Source of the DNA: Ignavibacteriaceae bacterium
GTDB lineage: Bacteria > Bacteroidota > Ignavibacteria > Ignavibacteriales > Ignavibacteriaceae
Reading direction: 5' to 3'
NCBI GenBank assembly: GCA_013360295.1
Contig: JABWCL010000021.1
Location: 1-64,000 of the forward strand
DNA length: 64,000 nt
The notes below the pieces were generated by a model. The model searched no databases. It was given only the letters and a program-made list of their open reading frames with translations, and was not told the DNA's origin. Both the position numbers and the translations under genes were made by a program. The number at the start of each line of letters is the position of its first letter. Position 1 is the first letter of the stretch. Positions 26,021 to 34,756 of the stretch are shown piece after piece.

Positions 26021-27505
26021 TTAGTGAATACCGATTTCTTTGAGTTTTAATTGTACCCATCTTACGGAAACTCCGAGAGAAGCCGCGGTCTGAGTGCGGT
26101 TACCGCCGTGCTCTTCCAGGCGGCGCAAAAGTATCTGCCTCTCAAATTCACGGAGAGTGCCGTCGAATTTAATTTCGTGTGAAGTTTCTTCGAGTATGAT
26201 GCTTTCCTCTTCTATGCGGGAGCCGTCACTGAGTATTATAGCGCGCTGGATTACATTAAGCAACTGGCGAATATTGCCAGGCCAGTAAAAGCTTTCCAGT
26301 TTGCTGAGAGCGGCTCGGGTAAGTTTAACTCCGGGGCTTCCAAGCCGCTGTAAAAAATGATCCGCCAGAAGCGCGATATCGTCTCTCCGTTCGCGCAAAG
26401 GCGGTATACGGAGCGGAAAAACATTAAGCCTGTAGAACAGGTCTTCGCGGAATGTTCCCGCTTTTACGAGCTGGTTAAGGTCCTTGTTTGTAGCCGCAAT
26501 TATTCTTACGTTGATCTTCCGGGGCTGGGTGTCGCCGAGGCGGATGATCTCTTTATTCTCAAGTACACGCAGCAGCTTTGCCTGCAGCGCCACGGAAATG
26601 TCGGCTATCTCATCAAGGAAAAAGGTGCCGTGATCGGAAGCTTCGAGCAGGCCTTTTTTATCGGCAGAGGCGCCGGTAAACGCGCCTTTTTTATAACCGA
26701 ATAATTCGCTTTCGAGCAATGTGTCCGGGATGGAGCCACAGAACTGGGCAAGGTAAGGGTGGTCTTTTCTTGAACTGAGTTTATGAATTGCCTGCGCGGC
26801 TACGTCCTTACCTGTCCCGCTTTCTCCAAGAATAAGCACGGTTGCATCGGAGGCGGAGACGCGGTGTATCAATTTGGAAAGCTCCTTCATTGTCTTACTT
26901 TCGCCCACCATATCGGGCACGCGGTTGTATTCTTCAAACTGGTATTTCAGCAGAGTATTTTCTTCGGCGAGTTCTTTGATTTTAAGTGCCTTTTCAAGGG
27001 CAAGAGAAACAAGGTTCGCGAAGAAATTCAGGAAAAGAAGATTTGAATCGGTGAACTCACGCCTGTCAGACTGGCTGTCCGCCAGAATTACCCCCCACAC
27101 CTCTTTATTCTTAAGGATGGGCACTCCTATTACCGAGCGGATCCTTTTGAGCAGTACGCTCGAGAGCTGAGAGATTCCGGGTTCATTCTGAGCGTCGTGA
27201 AAGAGAACAGGTTCCTTTTTCTTGAGTACAAGCTTCAGCAGTCCGGTGGAAAAATCTTCAAGCTTATTGACAATATCCTTATTTGCATTCCTTGAAGCAA
27301 TAAGAGAAAAACCTCCGGTTGCCGAGTCATATTTCGCAAATACAACTCTTTCCGCGTTAACCACGTTGATCACCCAGTCAAGGGTCTCAAAAACGATCGC
27401 GTCTTCATAGACTTCGCTGTTCAGGCGCTCGGAGATGTACTGGAGTGCCGCGAATTGTTCTCTGGTCAGGTTTTTGATGTAACCAAGCCGTTCTTTAATA
27501 TCCAT
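26021..27505 (-). CDS. Sigma-54-dependent transcriptional activator with GAF domain
   Basis: A 494-residue NtrC-family activator: GAF sensor (about 30-175), AAA+ domain with Walker A GESGTGKD (227-234), the sigma-54-contacting GAFTGA loop (274-279), arginine-finger region and RxLxNxxxR-type sensor, and a C-terminal Fis-type helix-turn-helix (GGNRTQTAASLGVSVRWVQLKLKEIG). There is no receiver domain, so control would come from a GAF ligand or from the linked Ser/Thr kinase. It overlaps the upstream lipoprotein gene by one base (TAATG). Confidence 0.93.
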   Translation of the reverse strand: MDIKERLGYIKNLTREQFAALQYISERLNSEVYEDAIVFETLDWVINVVNAERVVFAKYDSATGGFSLIASRNANKDIVNKLEDFSTGLLKLVLKKKEPVLFHDAQNEPGISQLSSVLLKRIRSVIGVPILKNKEVWGVILADSQSDRREFTDSNLLFLNFFANLVSLALEKALKIKELAEENTLLKYQFEEYNRVPDMVGESKTMKELSKLIHRVSASDATVLILGESGTGKDVAAQAIHKLSSRKDHPYLAQFCGSIPDTLLESELFGYKKGAFTGASADKKGLLEASDHGTFFLDEIADISVALQAKLLRVLENKEIIRLGDTQPRKINVRIIAATNKDLNQLVKAGTFREDLFYRLNVFPLRIPPLRERRDDIALLADHFLQRLGSPGVKLTRAALSKLESFYWPGNIRQLLNVIQRAIILSDGSRIEEESIILEETSHEIKFDGTLREFERQILLRRLEEHGGNRTQTAASLGVSVRWVQLKLKEIGIH

Positions 27506-28488
27506 TATTTCACCACGAATCCGGCAGGTTTAGACCTGCTTTTATTTTTATAATTATCTATGCACCAAATAACCCAGAAGAAGCGGTCATTATCAACAGT
27601 GGGATTAATTGGTGTCTCTACATTTGCGGAGATTTCATCGGCGGAGAGGTTCTCTTTTCTCCATTGCAGGACGGGTTCAGTTTCATCAGTATAGACTTCC
27701 ACGGTGTAAGTAAAAGAGAAGCCGGGTGTGAGCCTAACCCAGTTTAGGGTGGGAGTGCGGTTCGTGAGTGTATCGGAATTCTTCGGGGATATCACTTCAA
27801 TCTCGTCCTTTATTATTCTTACCACACTGCTGCCGGGGAGAGTGAAAGTATCACCTGTGGCAGTGTTTACTATCAGGTCGAACCTTCTGCCTACAATCTC
27901 ATCGAAAGCAGTGATGCCGAGTTCGATATCTGAGAACCGCCCTTCAAAATAGGTGGAGGTTATCTTCGTCAGCACCTTATTTATTGACAGGGCTTTATTC
28001 TCTACATTAACGGAAATTATGTCATCATCCGGATCGTGCAGTGTGACATCGAAGAATAACTGATACTCCGCCTTACTGTACTTGTTTTTTATTGAACTAT
28101 AAATATTAAATGTATCTACTACAGGAAGGTAATTAAGCCTGGGCTGCACAGCAACTGTCTTTTGTCCGTTCCAGGAAACGAAAACAGAATCGGGTGAAAA
28201 ACCGGTTTTTTCGAACCTGAGCCATCCGTCTGTTGGTCCTGCGCAGTTTATTTTAAAGTAACCTCTATTGTCGGTTGAAGCCAGGCTTTTCTCAGGAGAC
28301 CAGTTAATGAGAGCGTTTACTACAGGTTTAGGCGTTAATTCTCCCGTCAGGAGGGTTCCTTCTATTATGTAAATCTTATTCGAAGGATTGTCCGGATCGA
28401 GGGGGTTTTCGTGGGGCGCGTTGCAGGAAAGCAGCGCCAAAGCCGAAAAAGCCGCGTAAATCAGTAATATATAAAAGTATCTATTCAA
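27505..28488 (-). CDS. Lipoprotein with regulatory-like beta domains
   Basis: A 327-residue lipoprotein, first gene of the operon with the sigma-54 activator, Ser/Thr kinase, kelch protein and DUF5683-like protein. The signal peptide ends ALLSC (Cys near 22), followed by the NPLDPDNP pattern common in Ignavibacteria lipoproteins. A carboxypeptidase-regulatory-like domain covers about 40-110, and a fibronectin-like domain the last 90 residues (ISPKNSDTLTNRTPTLNWVRLTPG). The start codon is TTG; no ATG is near. No enzyme motif is visible. Confidence 0.75.
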   Translation of the reverse strand: MNRYFYILLIYAAFSALALLSCNAPHENPLDPDNPSNKIYIIEGTLLTGELTPKPVVNALINWSPEKSLASTDNRGYFKINCAGPTDGWLRFEKTGFSPDSVFVSWNGQKTVAVQPRLNYLPVVDTFNIYSSIKNKYSKAEYQLFFDVTLHDPDDDIISVNVENKALSINKVLTKITSTYFEGRFSDIELGITAFDEIVGRRFDLIVNTATGDTFTLPGSSVVRIIKDEIEVISPKNSDTLTNRTPTLNWVRLTPGFSFTYTVEVYTDETEPVLQWRKENLSADEISANVETPINPTVDNDRFFWVIWCIDNYKNKSRSKPAGFVVK

Positions 28489-29135
28489 TTATTTTAATAA
28501 TAAAGCCAACCTATAAAATAATTAACAATTATCTAATTTCCATCAATTCTTAAAACGGAAGAAAAATATCGATAATAATCTTCCTCGGATCAGATTCAGT
28601 GTCAGTTTCAGTGACAGTATTAGTGAGGTAGCGGTATCAGGGTAGTTGAGATGGTTTTGCTGTGGAGTTGGCGACGCCGGAGTGGAAGGGGTTGGTTGGT
28701 CTTGTTTGATGGGGGAGAGTGGCGCTGCTCGCAAATGGCTGAAGCCATTCCGCTGCGACGAAATGAGATTGTATCGTGGATTCCGACAAAGTTGGGGAAT
28801 TACGGTAAAACAGCCTGCCGCAAAATCATCAGTATTATAACGTGGTTTATTTACCCGCGCACAGTGAAGTATAACAGGACTCCGGTAAAAGAGCCATCGG
28901 CATTTAAGAAGCAGATGAGTTCAAAGAGCCGTTCACAGGAAAATACCTGTACCTATCGGGGTATCCTGAGTTAAATTTATAAGTTCGAATAATAACCGGG
29001 CTTCGGCAAAAGAGTCTTCTGCTTTTAAGTAGACAGTTTTCAATTGTAAAGTGATTTTTTATTGAATATATTTATTTTTTAATATTCTCATTACTGCTGA
29101 TTTCTGAGCCGATTGATACACGGTCCGCCTGAATA
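28489..29135. other. Intergenic region of 647 bases with decayed repeats
   Basis: I find no convincing gene. The stretch holds a TCAG-rich tract (28588-28625, TCAGTTTCAGTGACAGTATTAG), a hairpin AATGGCT-GA-AGCCATT at 28734-28749, and an imperfect 44-base direct repeat (listed separately). A 107-codon + frame (28651-28974) has poor composition, many Trp and Arg, and overlaps these repeats, so I leave it out. The divergent promoters of the operon ending at 28488 and of the gene at 29136 should lie here. Confidence 0.5.
28871..29034. repeat. Imperfect direct repeat, two copies 120 bp apart
   Basis: The copies are 28871-28914 and 28991-29034. Both read ATAAC, then a GG...CGG..AAAAGAG block, then TTTAAG-AG-CAG; roughly three quarters of positions agree. 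They are the two ends of a 164-base stretch upstream of the gene at 29136 and may be remains of a small duplicated element. Confidence 0.5.
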
Positions 29136-30206
29136 ATGTTTAGAGCGTTTTTCAATTTTATTATTTTGTTTGCTTTTCTTACTTCCGCGCAGGAGAAGGA
29201 AAGATTTTTTTATACAAATAAAACCTACGGCAGCGAATCGCTGTTTAATCCCCTTACTTTGATGGTCAATGGCGGCTTTGATGTAACCCAGCTGCAATTA
29301 GTCTCAAACAGGGCAAATGAACTTCAGTATGGCAAAATGTTCCGGATTGTAATGAGGAATCTGGGTTCGCCGCTTAAGTCAATAAATGATTATGGCTGGA
29401 ATAAGTTCCTTCGCGGCGAATTTCTTCCGCTTAGTTTTAAGAGGGATGAAATGCAGTGGATACCAAATTACCAGCAGCACCTTATTGGCAGCGGGATGCA
29501 GTATACGATGATGCGCGAATGGTATGAGGAGCAGAGTGTCCCACTTGCCGGGTGGCTCTCCGCGGCTACACTTATGACTCAGCATATCCTTAATGAGATG
29601 ATAGAGACGGGAGTGGATGAGCGCTGGAGCGTAGACGAAGTCTCTGATATTTATATCTTTGACCTGGCGGGAATTTTGCTTTTTCAGTCGGATGCAGTTA
29701 ACCGTTTCTTCGCCAACGAACTCAATCTCTCAGACTGGTCTCTTCAGGCATCGCTCACGGCGCCGGGGTGGCGCGTAAACGCGGGGCAGTACTTTTCGAT
29801 TAAATGGAAGTTCCCGTTCTCGGAAAAATATTCTCTCTTTTACCGCTATGGTATGGGCGCTTTGTTCGGCATTTCGGAAAAAATGGATAACGGTGATAAT
29901 CTTTCTTATGGCGTTGGATTCAAATCTAAGCACTTTATGGAAGTTATTTCCGAAGTCCGGCAGAGGACGATAGCCACAAGCTGGCACGCGGGAGTCTTCT
30001 GGGACAGGGAAAACAGCCTTCTCGGATCCTTTGTCCTGAGCGGAGTGAAAGAGTATTTTATAATGGCTGATATTTACCCGGGCATATTACGAATCGGGAA
30101 TATATCCCCCGGTATATGGACGATCATTGGCCGTAACGGCGACGTGCTGGTCGGACTCAGCTCCAGATGGCTGATCGGGTTTGGGGTGGAATCTCAATTA
30201 AGATAA
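29136..30206 (+). CDS. Conserved-looking exported protein, probable outer-envelope protein
   Basis: A 356-residue protein with a signal peptide (about 1-18, ending TSAQ). I do not recognise a family. The first half is helical with many aromatic residues (SFKRDEMQWIPNYQQHLIGS; MTQHILNEMIETG). The second half is beta-rich with alternating strands and glycine turns (WSLQASLTAPGWRVNAGQYFSIKWKF, FWDRENSLLGSFVLSG), like an outer-membrane barrel half. A membrane-bound lipid or barrel protein is the best guess. The ATG lacks a clear ribosome site. The CDF transporter gene follows 39 bases later and may share the transcript. Confidence 0.65.
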   Translation: MFRAFFNFIILFAFLTSAQEKERFFYTNKTYGSESLFNPLTLMVNGGFDVTQLQLVSNRANELQYGKMFRIVMRNLGSPLKSINDYGWNKFLRGEFLPLSFKRDEMQWIPNYQQHLIGSGMQYTMMREWYEEQSVPLAGWLSAATLMTQHILNEMIETGVDERWSVDEVSDIYIFDLAGILLFQSDAVNRFFANELNLSDWSLQASLTAPGWRVNAGQYFSIKWKFPFSEKYSLFYRYGMGALFGISEKMDNGDNLSYGVGFKSKHFMEVISEVRQRTIATSWHAGVFWDRENSLLGSFVLSGVKEYFIMADIYPGILRIGNISPGIWTIIGRNGDVLVGLSSRWLIGFGVESQLR

Positions 30207-30245
30207 GAACAACAATAATCCACAATAAAACTTCCGGTAAAAACT

Positions 30246-31163
30246 TTGCACCAGGCATTAAATAAAGACAGGCAGACATTGATTTTTTCGATGAGGTTAT
30301 CGCTCTTCATCGGGCTGGGAATGTTCGTTATGAAGATCAGCGCGTATCTTATGACGGGTTCAGCCGCCATTCTCAGCGACGCCGCGGAATCGGTGGTGCA
30401 CATTGTAGCAGTCGGATTCGCCTATTACAGCCTTCACCTGAGTTATAAACCCGCGGATGAGAGCCACCTTTACGGACACGCAAAGATCAGTTTCTTTTCG
30501 GCAGGTTTTGAGGGCGCAATGATCGTGATTGCCGCTTTTTATATAATCTATGAATCTATCTCCAAATGGCTGACAGGGCTTCACCTCGAAAATCTGGGCA
30601 TTGGAACGGCGATAACTGCCGCAGCAATGATTATCAACGGATTCCTCGGTTTTTATCTGATCCACATTGGAAAGAAGAAAAAATCAATCGTACTCGAGGC
30701 AAACGGTAAACACGTTCTTACGGACAGCTGGACCTCTCTTGGTGTCATAATTGGGCTTGCATTTACAATTATAACCGGCTGGCTCCCCTGGGACCCGATA
30801 TTCGCGATACTGGTCGCGATAAATATTCTTGTTTCCGGTTTTGGACTGATGAGGCAGAGTGTCAGTGGATTAATGGATTCCGCAGATCCGGAATTTCACA
30901 AAAAACTTGTTGACATTTTAGATTCCGAAGTAAAAAAGCGCGGTCTGCAGTATCATAACGTAAAGCACAGGAATATGGGCGATCACTACCAGGTAGAACT
31001 GCACCTGCTTTTCCCGAGCGATACCCCGATACAAGACGCGCACAGGCTCGCAACTGAAGTGGAAGACACTGTTAAGGAAGCATTTGAAGAGGGAGTATAT
31101 GTCACATCTCACCTCGAAGCGATTGATGATCATCAGATAGTTCACGGCGCAGCTGATCATTAA
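30246..31163 (+). CDS. Cation diffusion facilitator (CDF) family transporter
   Basis: A 305-residue inner-membrane metal/proton antiporter. It has six hydrophobic segments. The metal-site motif of the second helix reads LSDAAESVVH, and the cytoplasmic loop after helix 3 has the family line KPADESHLYGHAKISFFS. The fifth helix has VLTDSWTSLGVI. A C-terminal cytoplasmic domain with VKHRNMGDHYQVELHLLFP follows. Substrate is Zn, Fe, Mn or Co; the motifs alone do not decide it. The frame starts at a TTG at 30246; an ATG at 30291 would shorten it by 15 residues and still keep helix 1. Confidence 0.88.
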   Translation: MHQALNKDRQTLIFSMRLSLFIGLGMFVMKISAYLMTGSAAILSDAAESVVHIVAVGFAYYSLHLSYKPADESHLYGHAKISFFSAGFEGAMIVIAAFYIIYESISKWLTGLHLENLGIGTAITAAAMIINGFLGFYLIHIGKKKKSIVLEANGKHVLTDSWTSLGVIIGLAFTIITGWLPWDPIFAILVAINILVSGFGLMRQSVSGLMDSADPEFHKKLVDILDSEVKKRGLQYHNVKHRNMGDHYQVELHLLFPSDTPIQDAHRLATEVEDTVKEAFEEGVYVTSHLEAIDDHQIVHGAADH

Positions 31164-31231
31164 TATCTGCGCGGAGTTATTGCCTTTACGACAATTGGTA
31201 TCTCAACAAACAAACAGAATTTTGAGCCCGG

Positions 31232-32014
31232 TTATTTTAATATTGCCATAAACTTTGCCATAGGAGCCATTTTTGATCTGTGTAAATGCAGTTCATCGTC
31301 AATTATGGTGTAGTTATCTACCGACTCCAGCATAACAAAGAACGACTCCTCGGTTTTCATTTCTGGGCAAGCCATCTTAGACGAGACTACCTGAGAGAAA
31401 GATAAACGAAATCCGCTTTTCTCAATGTATTTCCCGCTGAAGTTGTTACATCCTGCGTTTCCCGCAAATCGGTTTTCTTCATTTGAAAAATTAATAAAGA
31501 TCTCTCTCGGCGAAGAATTTATCCTTTCTCCGTTCAGTTCGATAAGGCGCCAGTGGATATCCGCGAGGCCGAGATTTTCAATTTTCTTTAACACATAATT
31601 TTCTGCCAGTTCACCTTCAATAAATTTACCGTCCATATCAAGTTTGATGAGTTTGTTCTCGGCAACAAAATATTTTTCAGGAATCTCATCCGTGTTAAGT
31701 CCTGCAAGTATAACGATATTGCCGGCCTCATTCCAGTTGATATTTCCCTTTCGTTCGAATGTAGCTTCGTTTTTTCCGAGGTAGATGGTTTCTTTGATAA
31801 ATGTGCCGGCACTGTTAAGCCTTACCTTTGTTTTTATACCTTCGCAGTCGGCGCAGGGTATGATTCCTGAGTACAAGCCAGCCCAGTCAAGCGAATTTTT
31901 GGAATTGTGTGCATTGTCTTCTTTGTTAACGGGTTTTCCCGTGTCAGTAGATTTACACCCGTAAAGGAGTATGGCTGAAATTATGAGTAAAAAAGCAATG
32001 GAATATTTAACCAT
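31232..32014 (-). CDS. NlpE-META fusion lipoprotein
   Basis: A 260-residue lipoprotein with two known domains. The lipobox is LLYGC (Cys20). Residues about 42-140 match the N-terminal barrel of NlpE, including the CADC signature in GIIPCADCEGIKT, and GTFIKETIY. Residues about 150-258 match the META/HslJ domain (WRLIELNGERI, RFAGNAGCNNFSGKY, SKMACPEMKTEESFF). In E. coli NlpE is an outer-membrane lipoprotein that reports copper and adhesion stress to Cpx, and HslJ is linked to novobiocin resistance. The gene stands alone, convergent with the CDF metal transporter gene. Confidence 0.88.
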   Translation of the reverse strand: MVKYSIAFLLIISAILLYGCKSTDTGKPVNKEDNAHNSKNSLDWAGLYSGIIPCADCEGIKTKVRLNSAGTFIKETIYLGKNEATFERKGNINWNEAGNIVILAGLNTDEIPEKYFVAENKLIKLDMDGKFIEGELAENYVLKKIENLGLADIHWRLIELNGERINSSPREIFINFSNEENRFAGNAGCNNFSGKYIEKSGFRLSFSQVVSSKMACPEMKTEESFFVMLESVDNYTIIDDELHLHRSKMAPMAKFMAILK

Positions 32015-32195
32015 GATTCATCGAAGATTATTTAACAAATTAATTAGGTTAGGTTAATGCCCGGTTTTAAATAATATTTCCTTTACCTTCCGGTTATAAG
32101 TAACGGGATCGGGTGCACATACCCGAATGTCATTTCCCCGAACGACTGATAAAAAGGCGCAAAATCAACAGCCGCCATGTTTTACAACGGGAGTA

Positions 32196-32915
32196 TTATT
32201 TTAAAAATTTTTCCGCTGACTGAAGCGATTCAGGTTTTCCTATATCTATCCAAATATCGCCGGTATGGTCAAATCCTTTAATGATGTTTTCGGAAGCAAT
32301 TTTCAGGTAGAGGTCAACCATCGAGAATTTTACCTCATCAGGGAAAAGAGAAAACAGGCGCGGATCGATTATGTGAATACCCGAGAACGCCAGGTTTCTC
32401 AGCGGGGAAGAATGGATTCTCTCGATCCTCTCTTCTTCTGAGCGAATATTTTTCCAGCCGCATAAATTATTTTCAGAGTCAAAAAGGAAATAACGCGCGG
32501 TCTGCCTTTCACGTACCGCGAGCGTGGCTATCGCTTCTGATCCCGAATGATAAACGAGCATTCTGTTCAGATCAATATCAGATATTATATCGCTGTTGTA
32601 AAGGATGAATGGTTTGCCGTCATCGAAGAACCAGGAGGCTTTTTTAAGTCCGCCCCCAGTATCAAGCAGCAGGTCGGACTCATCTGAAAATTCTATCCTG
32701 ATTCCAAATGAATTCCTCTCCCTGATAAAATCAACTATCCGGCTGCCCAGATGGTGGATGTTAATTATCAGTTCATTAACGCCTTCACCGATCAGTTTAG
32801 TAATGACACGTTCAAGCAAAGTGCGCCCCCCGATCTGAATCAGAGCTTTCGGGAGAGTATCAGTTAATGGTTTCAGCCGCGTACCTAAACCAGCGGCAAA
32901 GATCATCGCTTTCAT
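32196..32915 (-). CDS. murU: Nucleotidyltransferase, MurU-like sugar-1-phosphate uridylyltransferase
   Basis: A 239-residue NTP-transferase. The nucleotide-binding signature is FAAGLGTRLKPLTDTLPKAL (6-25). The metal Asp is in LYNSDI (about 107-112), and SGIHIIDPR and VDLYLKI resemble MurU. The family joins a sugar 1-phosphate to UTP. The gene starts two bases after an AmgK-like kinase gene, the same pair as in the cell-wall recycling route of Pseudomonas, where AmgK makes MurNAc 1-phosphate and MurU makes UDP-MurNAc. I infer that role; mannose-1-phosphate guanylyltransferase-like activity cannot be ruled out. Confidence 0.78.
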   Translation of the reverse strand: MKAMIFAAGLGTRLKPLTDTLPKALIQIGGRTLLERVITKLIGEGVNELIINIHHLGSRIVDFIRERNSFGIRIEFSDESDLLLDTGGGLKKASWFFDDGKPFILYNSDIISDIDLNRMLVYHSGSEAIATLAVRERQTARYFLFDSENNLCGWKNIRSEEERIERIHSSPLRNLAFSGIHIIDPRLFSLFPDEVKFSMVDLYLKIASENIIKGFDHTGDIWIDIGKPESLQSAEKFLK

Positions 32916-32917
32916 TT

Positions 32918-34360
32918 TTAAAACTGATTTTCAAGCGCCGTGTGGTGAAGGTCAACGATTACATCAGGTTTCCCCTGAAGATACCGCGCAAGCCTTTCCG
33001 CGAAGTAGACGGAGCGGTGCTGCCCGCCGGTGCAGCCAAAGTTTACCATCAGGTCAGTAAATCTTCTTTTTGTATATACTTCAATTGACTGGTCAATCAG
33101 GGAAGTAACGTTCCTGAAGAACTGTTCCGTATCCGGCTGAGACTCAAGAAATTTAACGATCTCCGCGTCTTTCCCTGTCAGGAGTTTGTATTCATCATAT
33201 CTACCCGGGTTATGAATAGCGCGGCAGTCGAAATAGAACCCTCCGCCGTTACCGGAGTTATCCTGCGGCAAACCGCGTCGGTATGAAAAACTATTCACTG
33301 AAATTTTTAAGTGGTATGTAAATCGGGTTTCGGCGCTGTATTTTTTTAATTCTTTCGAGCGGACAAGTTTTTCCAGAACATCCATTAATGCTGGTATCTT
33401 AACCGGCAGCATCACATTTTCGAGCAGCCACTCAAGATTTGCCAGAGCGTATGGAATACTTTTCAGGAAGTGCTCCTTCTTTTCATAAAATCCGCGGAAA
33501 CCGTAAGCGCCCATTGCCTGCATTATCCTAATGAGCACATATCCGAAGAAAAGCTGAATGAATTCCTTTTCGTTAATGTTGTGATAGTTTTTAAGTACAG
33601 AAATGTAATAGGCAAGAAGTTCTCCCCTTACATTCTGGGGAATATCGGCTTTGGCGTCATACAATAATGAAGCCAGGTCATACTGAAGCGCGCCTTTCCT
33701 TCCTCCCTGGTAGTCAATGAAATATGGTTCACCCGCGACAAGCATAATGTTGCGTGACTGGAAATCGCGATACAAGAAAAAGTCGCATTCTGTTTTCAGA
33801 AGATAATCGGTGAATGTATGAAAGTCAGCTTCAAGCGCCTGTTCATCAAAAGGGATCTTAGCGAGTTTGAGGAAATAGTACTTAAAATAATTTAGATCCC
33901 ACATCATTGACTGTTTATCAAACGCGGAACGGGGATAGCAAACGGAATAATCGAGTCCGACAGCCGCCCTCACCTGGAATAGAGGGAGCTGATCAAGCAC
34001 CTTTTTATATGTGCTCACAAGATCGGAGGTGAACTCCCCGCTTTTTCTCTTTTCCGTGAGGTGTGAAAAAAGCGTAACATCCCCAAGATCTTCAACGAGA
34101 TAAACGTCGTTCTCCTGCTCCTCGGCAAGTATGCCCGGTACATTCAGTCCCATTGTCTTAAAATGGTTCGTGAATGAAATGAACGCGAGGTTCTCCTTCT
34201 TATCACTGTTAAAGACTCCCATCGCTGATTTTGTGGCAGAGCGAAGACGGAAGTACTCGCGGTAGGATCCGGATTGGGGGAGGGGAGTAATTGTTTCCGG
34301 CTTTTCTCCGGCCCAGCTGAAATAGAGGCTGCTTAATAATTTTTCTTTGTTGACAGACAT
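32918..34360 (-). CDS. AmgK-like sugar kinase fused to a RapZ C-terminal domain
   Basis: A 480-residue fusion. Residues 1-330 are an aminoglycoside-phosphotransferase-fold kinase close to AmgK: SGSYREYFRL, the catalytic loop LYRDFQSRNIM (Asp199), and FIDYQGGRKGALQYDLASLLYD (metal Asp216). Residues about 345-478 match the C-terminal domain of RapZ: SFSYRRGLP, FDCRAIHNPG and FGCTGGQHRSVYFAERL. In E. coli that domain binds glucosamine 6-phosphate. The fusion probably ties salvage of anomeric amino sugars to glucosamine-6-phosphate level. It is followed by the MurU-like gene. Kinase and RapZ-C motifs are clear; the allosteric role is inference. Confidence 0.88.
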   Translation of the reverse strand: MSVNKEKLLSSLYFSWAGEKPETITPLPQSGSYREYFRLRSATKSAMGVFNSDKKENLAFISFTNHFKTMGLNVPGILAEEQENDVYLVEDLGDVTLFSHLTEKRKSGEFTSDLVSTYKKVLDQLPLFQVRAAVGLDYSVCYPRSAFDKQSMMWDLNYFKYYFLKLAKIPFDEQALEADFHTFTDYLLKTECDFFLYRDFQSRNIMLVAGEPYFIDYQGGRKGALQYDLASLLYDAKADIPQNVRGELLAYYISVLKNYHNINEKEFIQLFFGYVLIRIMQAMGAYGFRGFYEKKEHFLKSIPYALANLEWLLENVMLPVKIPALMDVLEKLVRSKELKKYSAETRFTYHLKISVNSFSYRRGLPQDNSGNGGGFYFDCRAIHNPGRYDEYKLLTGKDAEIVKFLESQPDTEQFFRNVTSLIDQSIEVYTKRRFTDLMVNFGCTGGQHRSVYFAERLARYLQGKPDVIVDLHHTALENQF

Positions 34361-34473
34361 TACAAAATCATACCATTTATATTGACAATGTGCAAAATTA
34401 ACTAACGGGGGATAATTGATAAAAGAAAAAGAGTTAATTTAGCAGGGTAAAAATTTTATATCGGAACACGGAT

Positions 34474-34728
34474 TTGAACGAAAAATATACTCCAATCGCC
34501 TGCGGGCTTTATGACCGGCTGGAGGAATTAGCAACCTTTGGAAAAGAGTGCGAAATTGAATACTCAGAAAACGGAAATAACCCCATTAAGGTGGTAAGCC
34601 GGATAACTGACCTTAGATCCCTGGAGGGAGCCGAATATCTTATCACTGAAAACGGGCTGAAGATAAGGCTGGATTGGCTGATTGAAGTCAACGGACAGAA
34701 ATATAAAAACAGTTCCTGCTCAATTTAA
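34474..34728 (+). CDS. Small Rof-like Rho-binding antiterminator
   Basis: An 84-residue protein that reads like the Rof (Rho-off) family: YTPIACGLYDRLEELATFGKECEIEY, then a second strand block AEYLITENGLKIRLDWLIEVNG. Rof binds Rho and blocks its primary RNA site, so it inhibits termination. The gene starts at TTG; there is no ATG in frame. It is divergent from the AmgK fusion and lies 28 bases before the P450 gene, so it probably heads that transcript. Confidence 0.7.
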   Translation: MNEKYTPIACGLYDRLEELATFGKECEIEYSENGNNPIKVVSRITDLRSLEGAEYLITENGLKIRLDWLIEVNGQKYKNSSCSI

Positions 34729-34756
34729 TAACCACTTTAAGAATTGACTATATCCG

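Noticed and set aside
28651-28974. 107-codon + frame as a possible small gene
   Set aside because: Composition is odd, it spans a hairpin and one copy of a direct repeat, has no ribosome site, and resembles no family.
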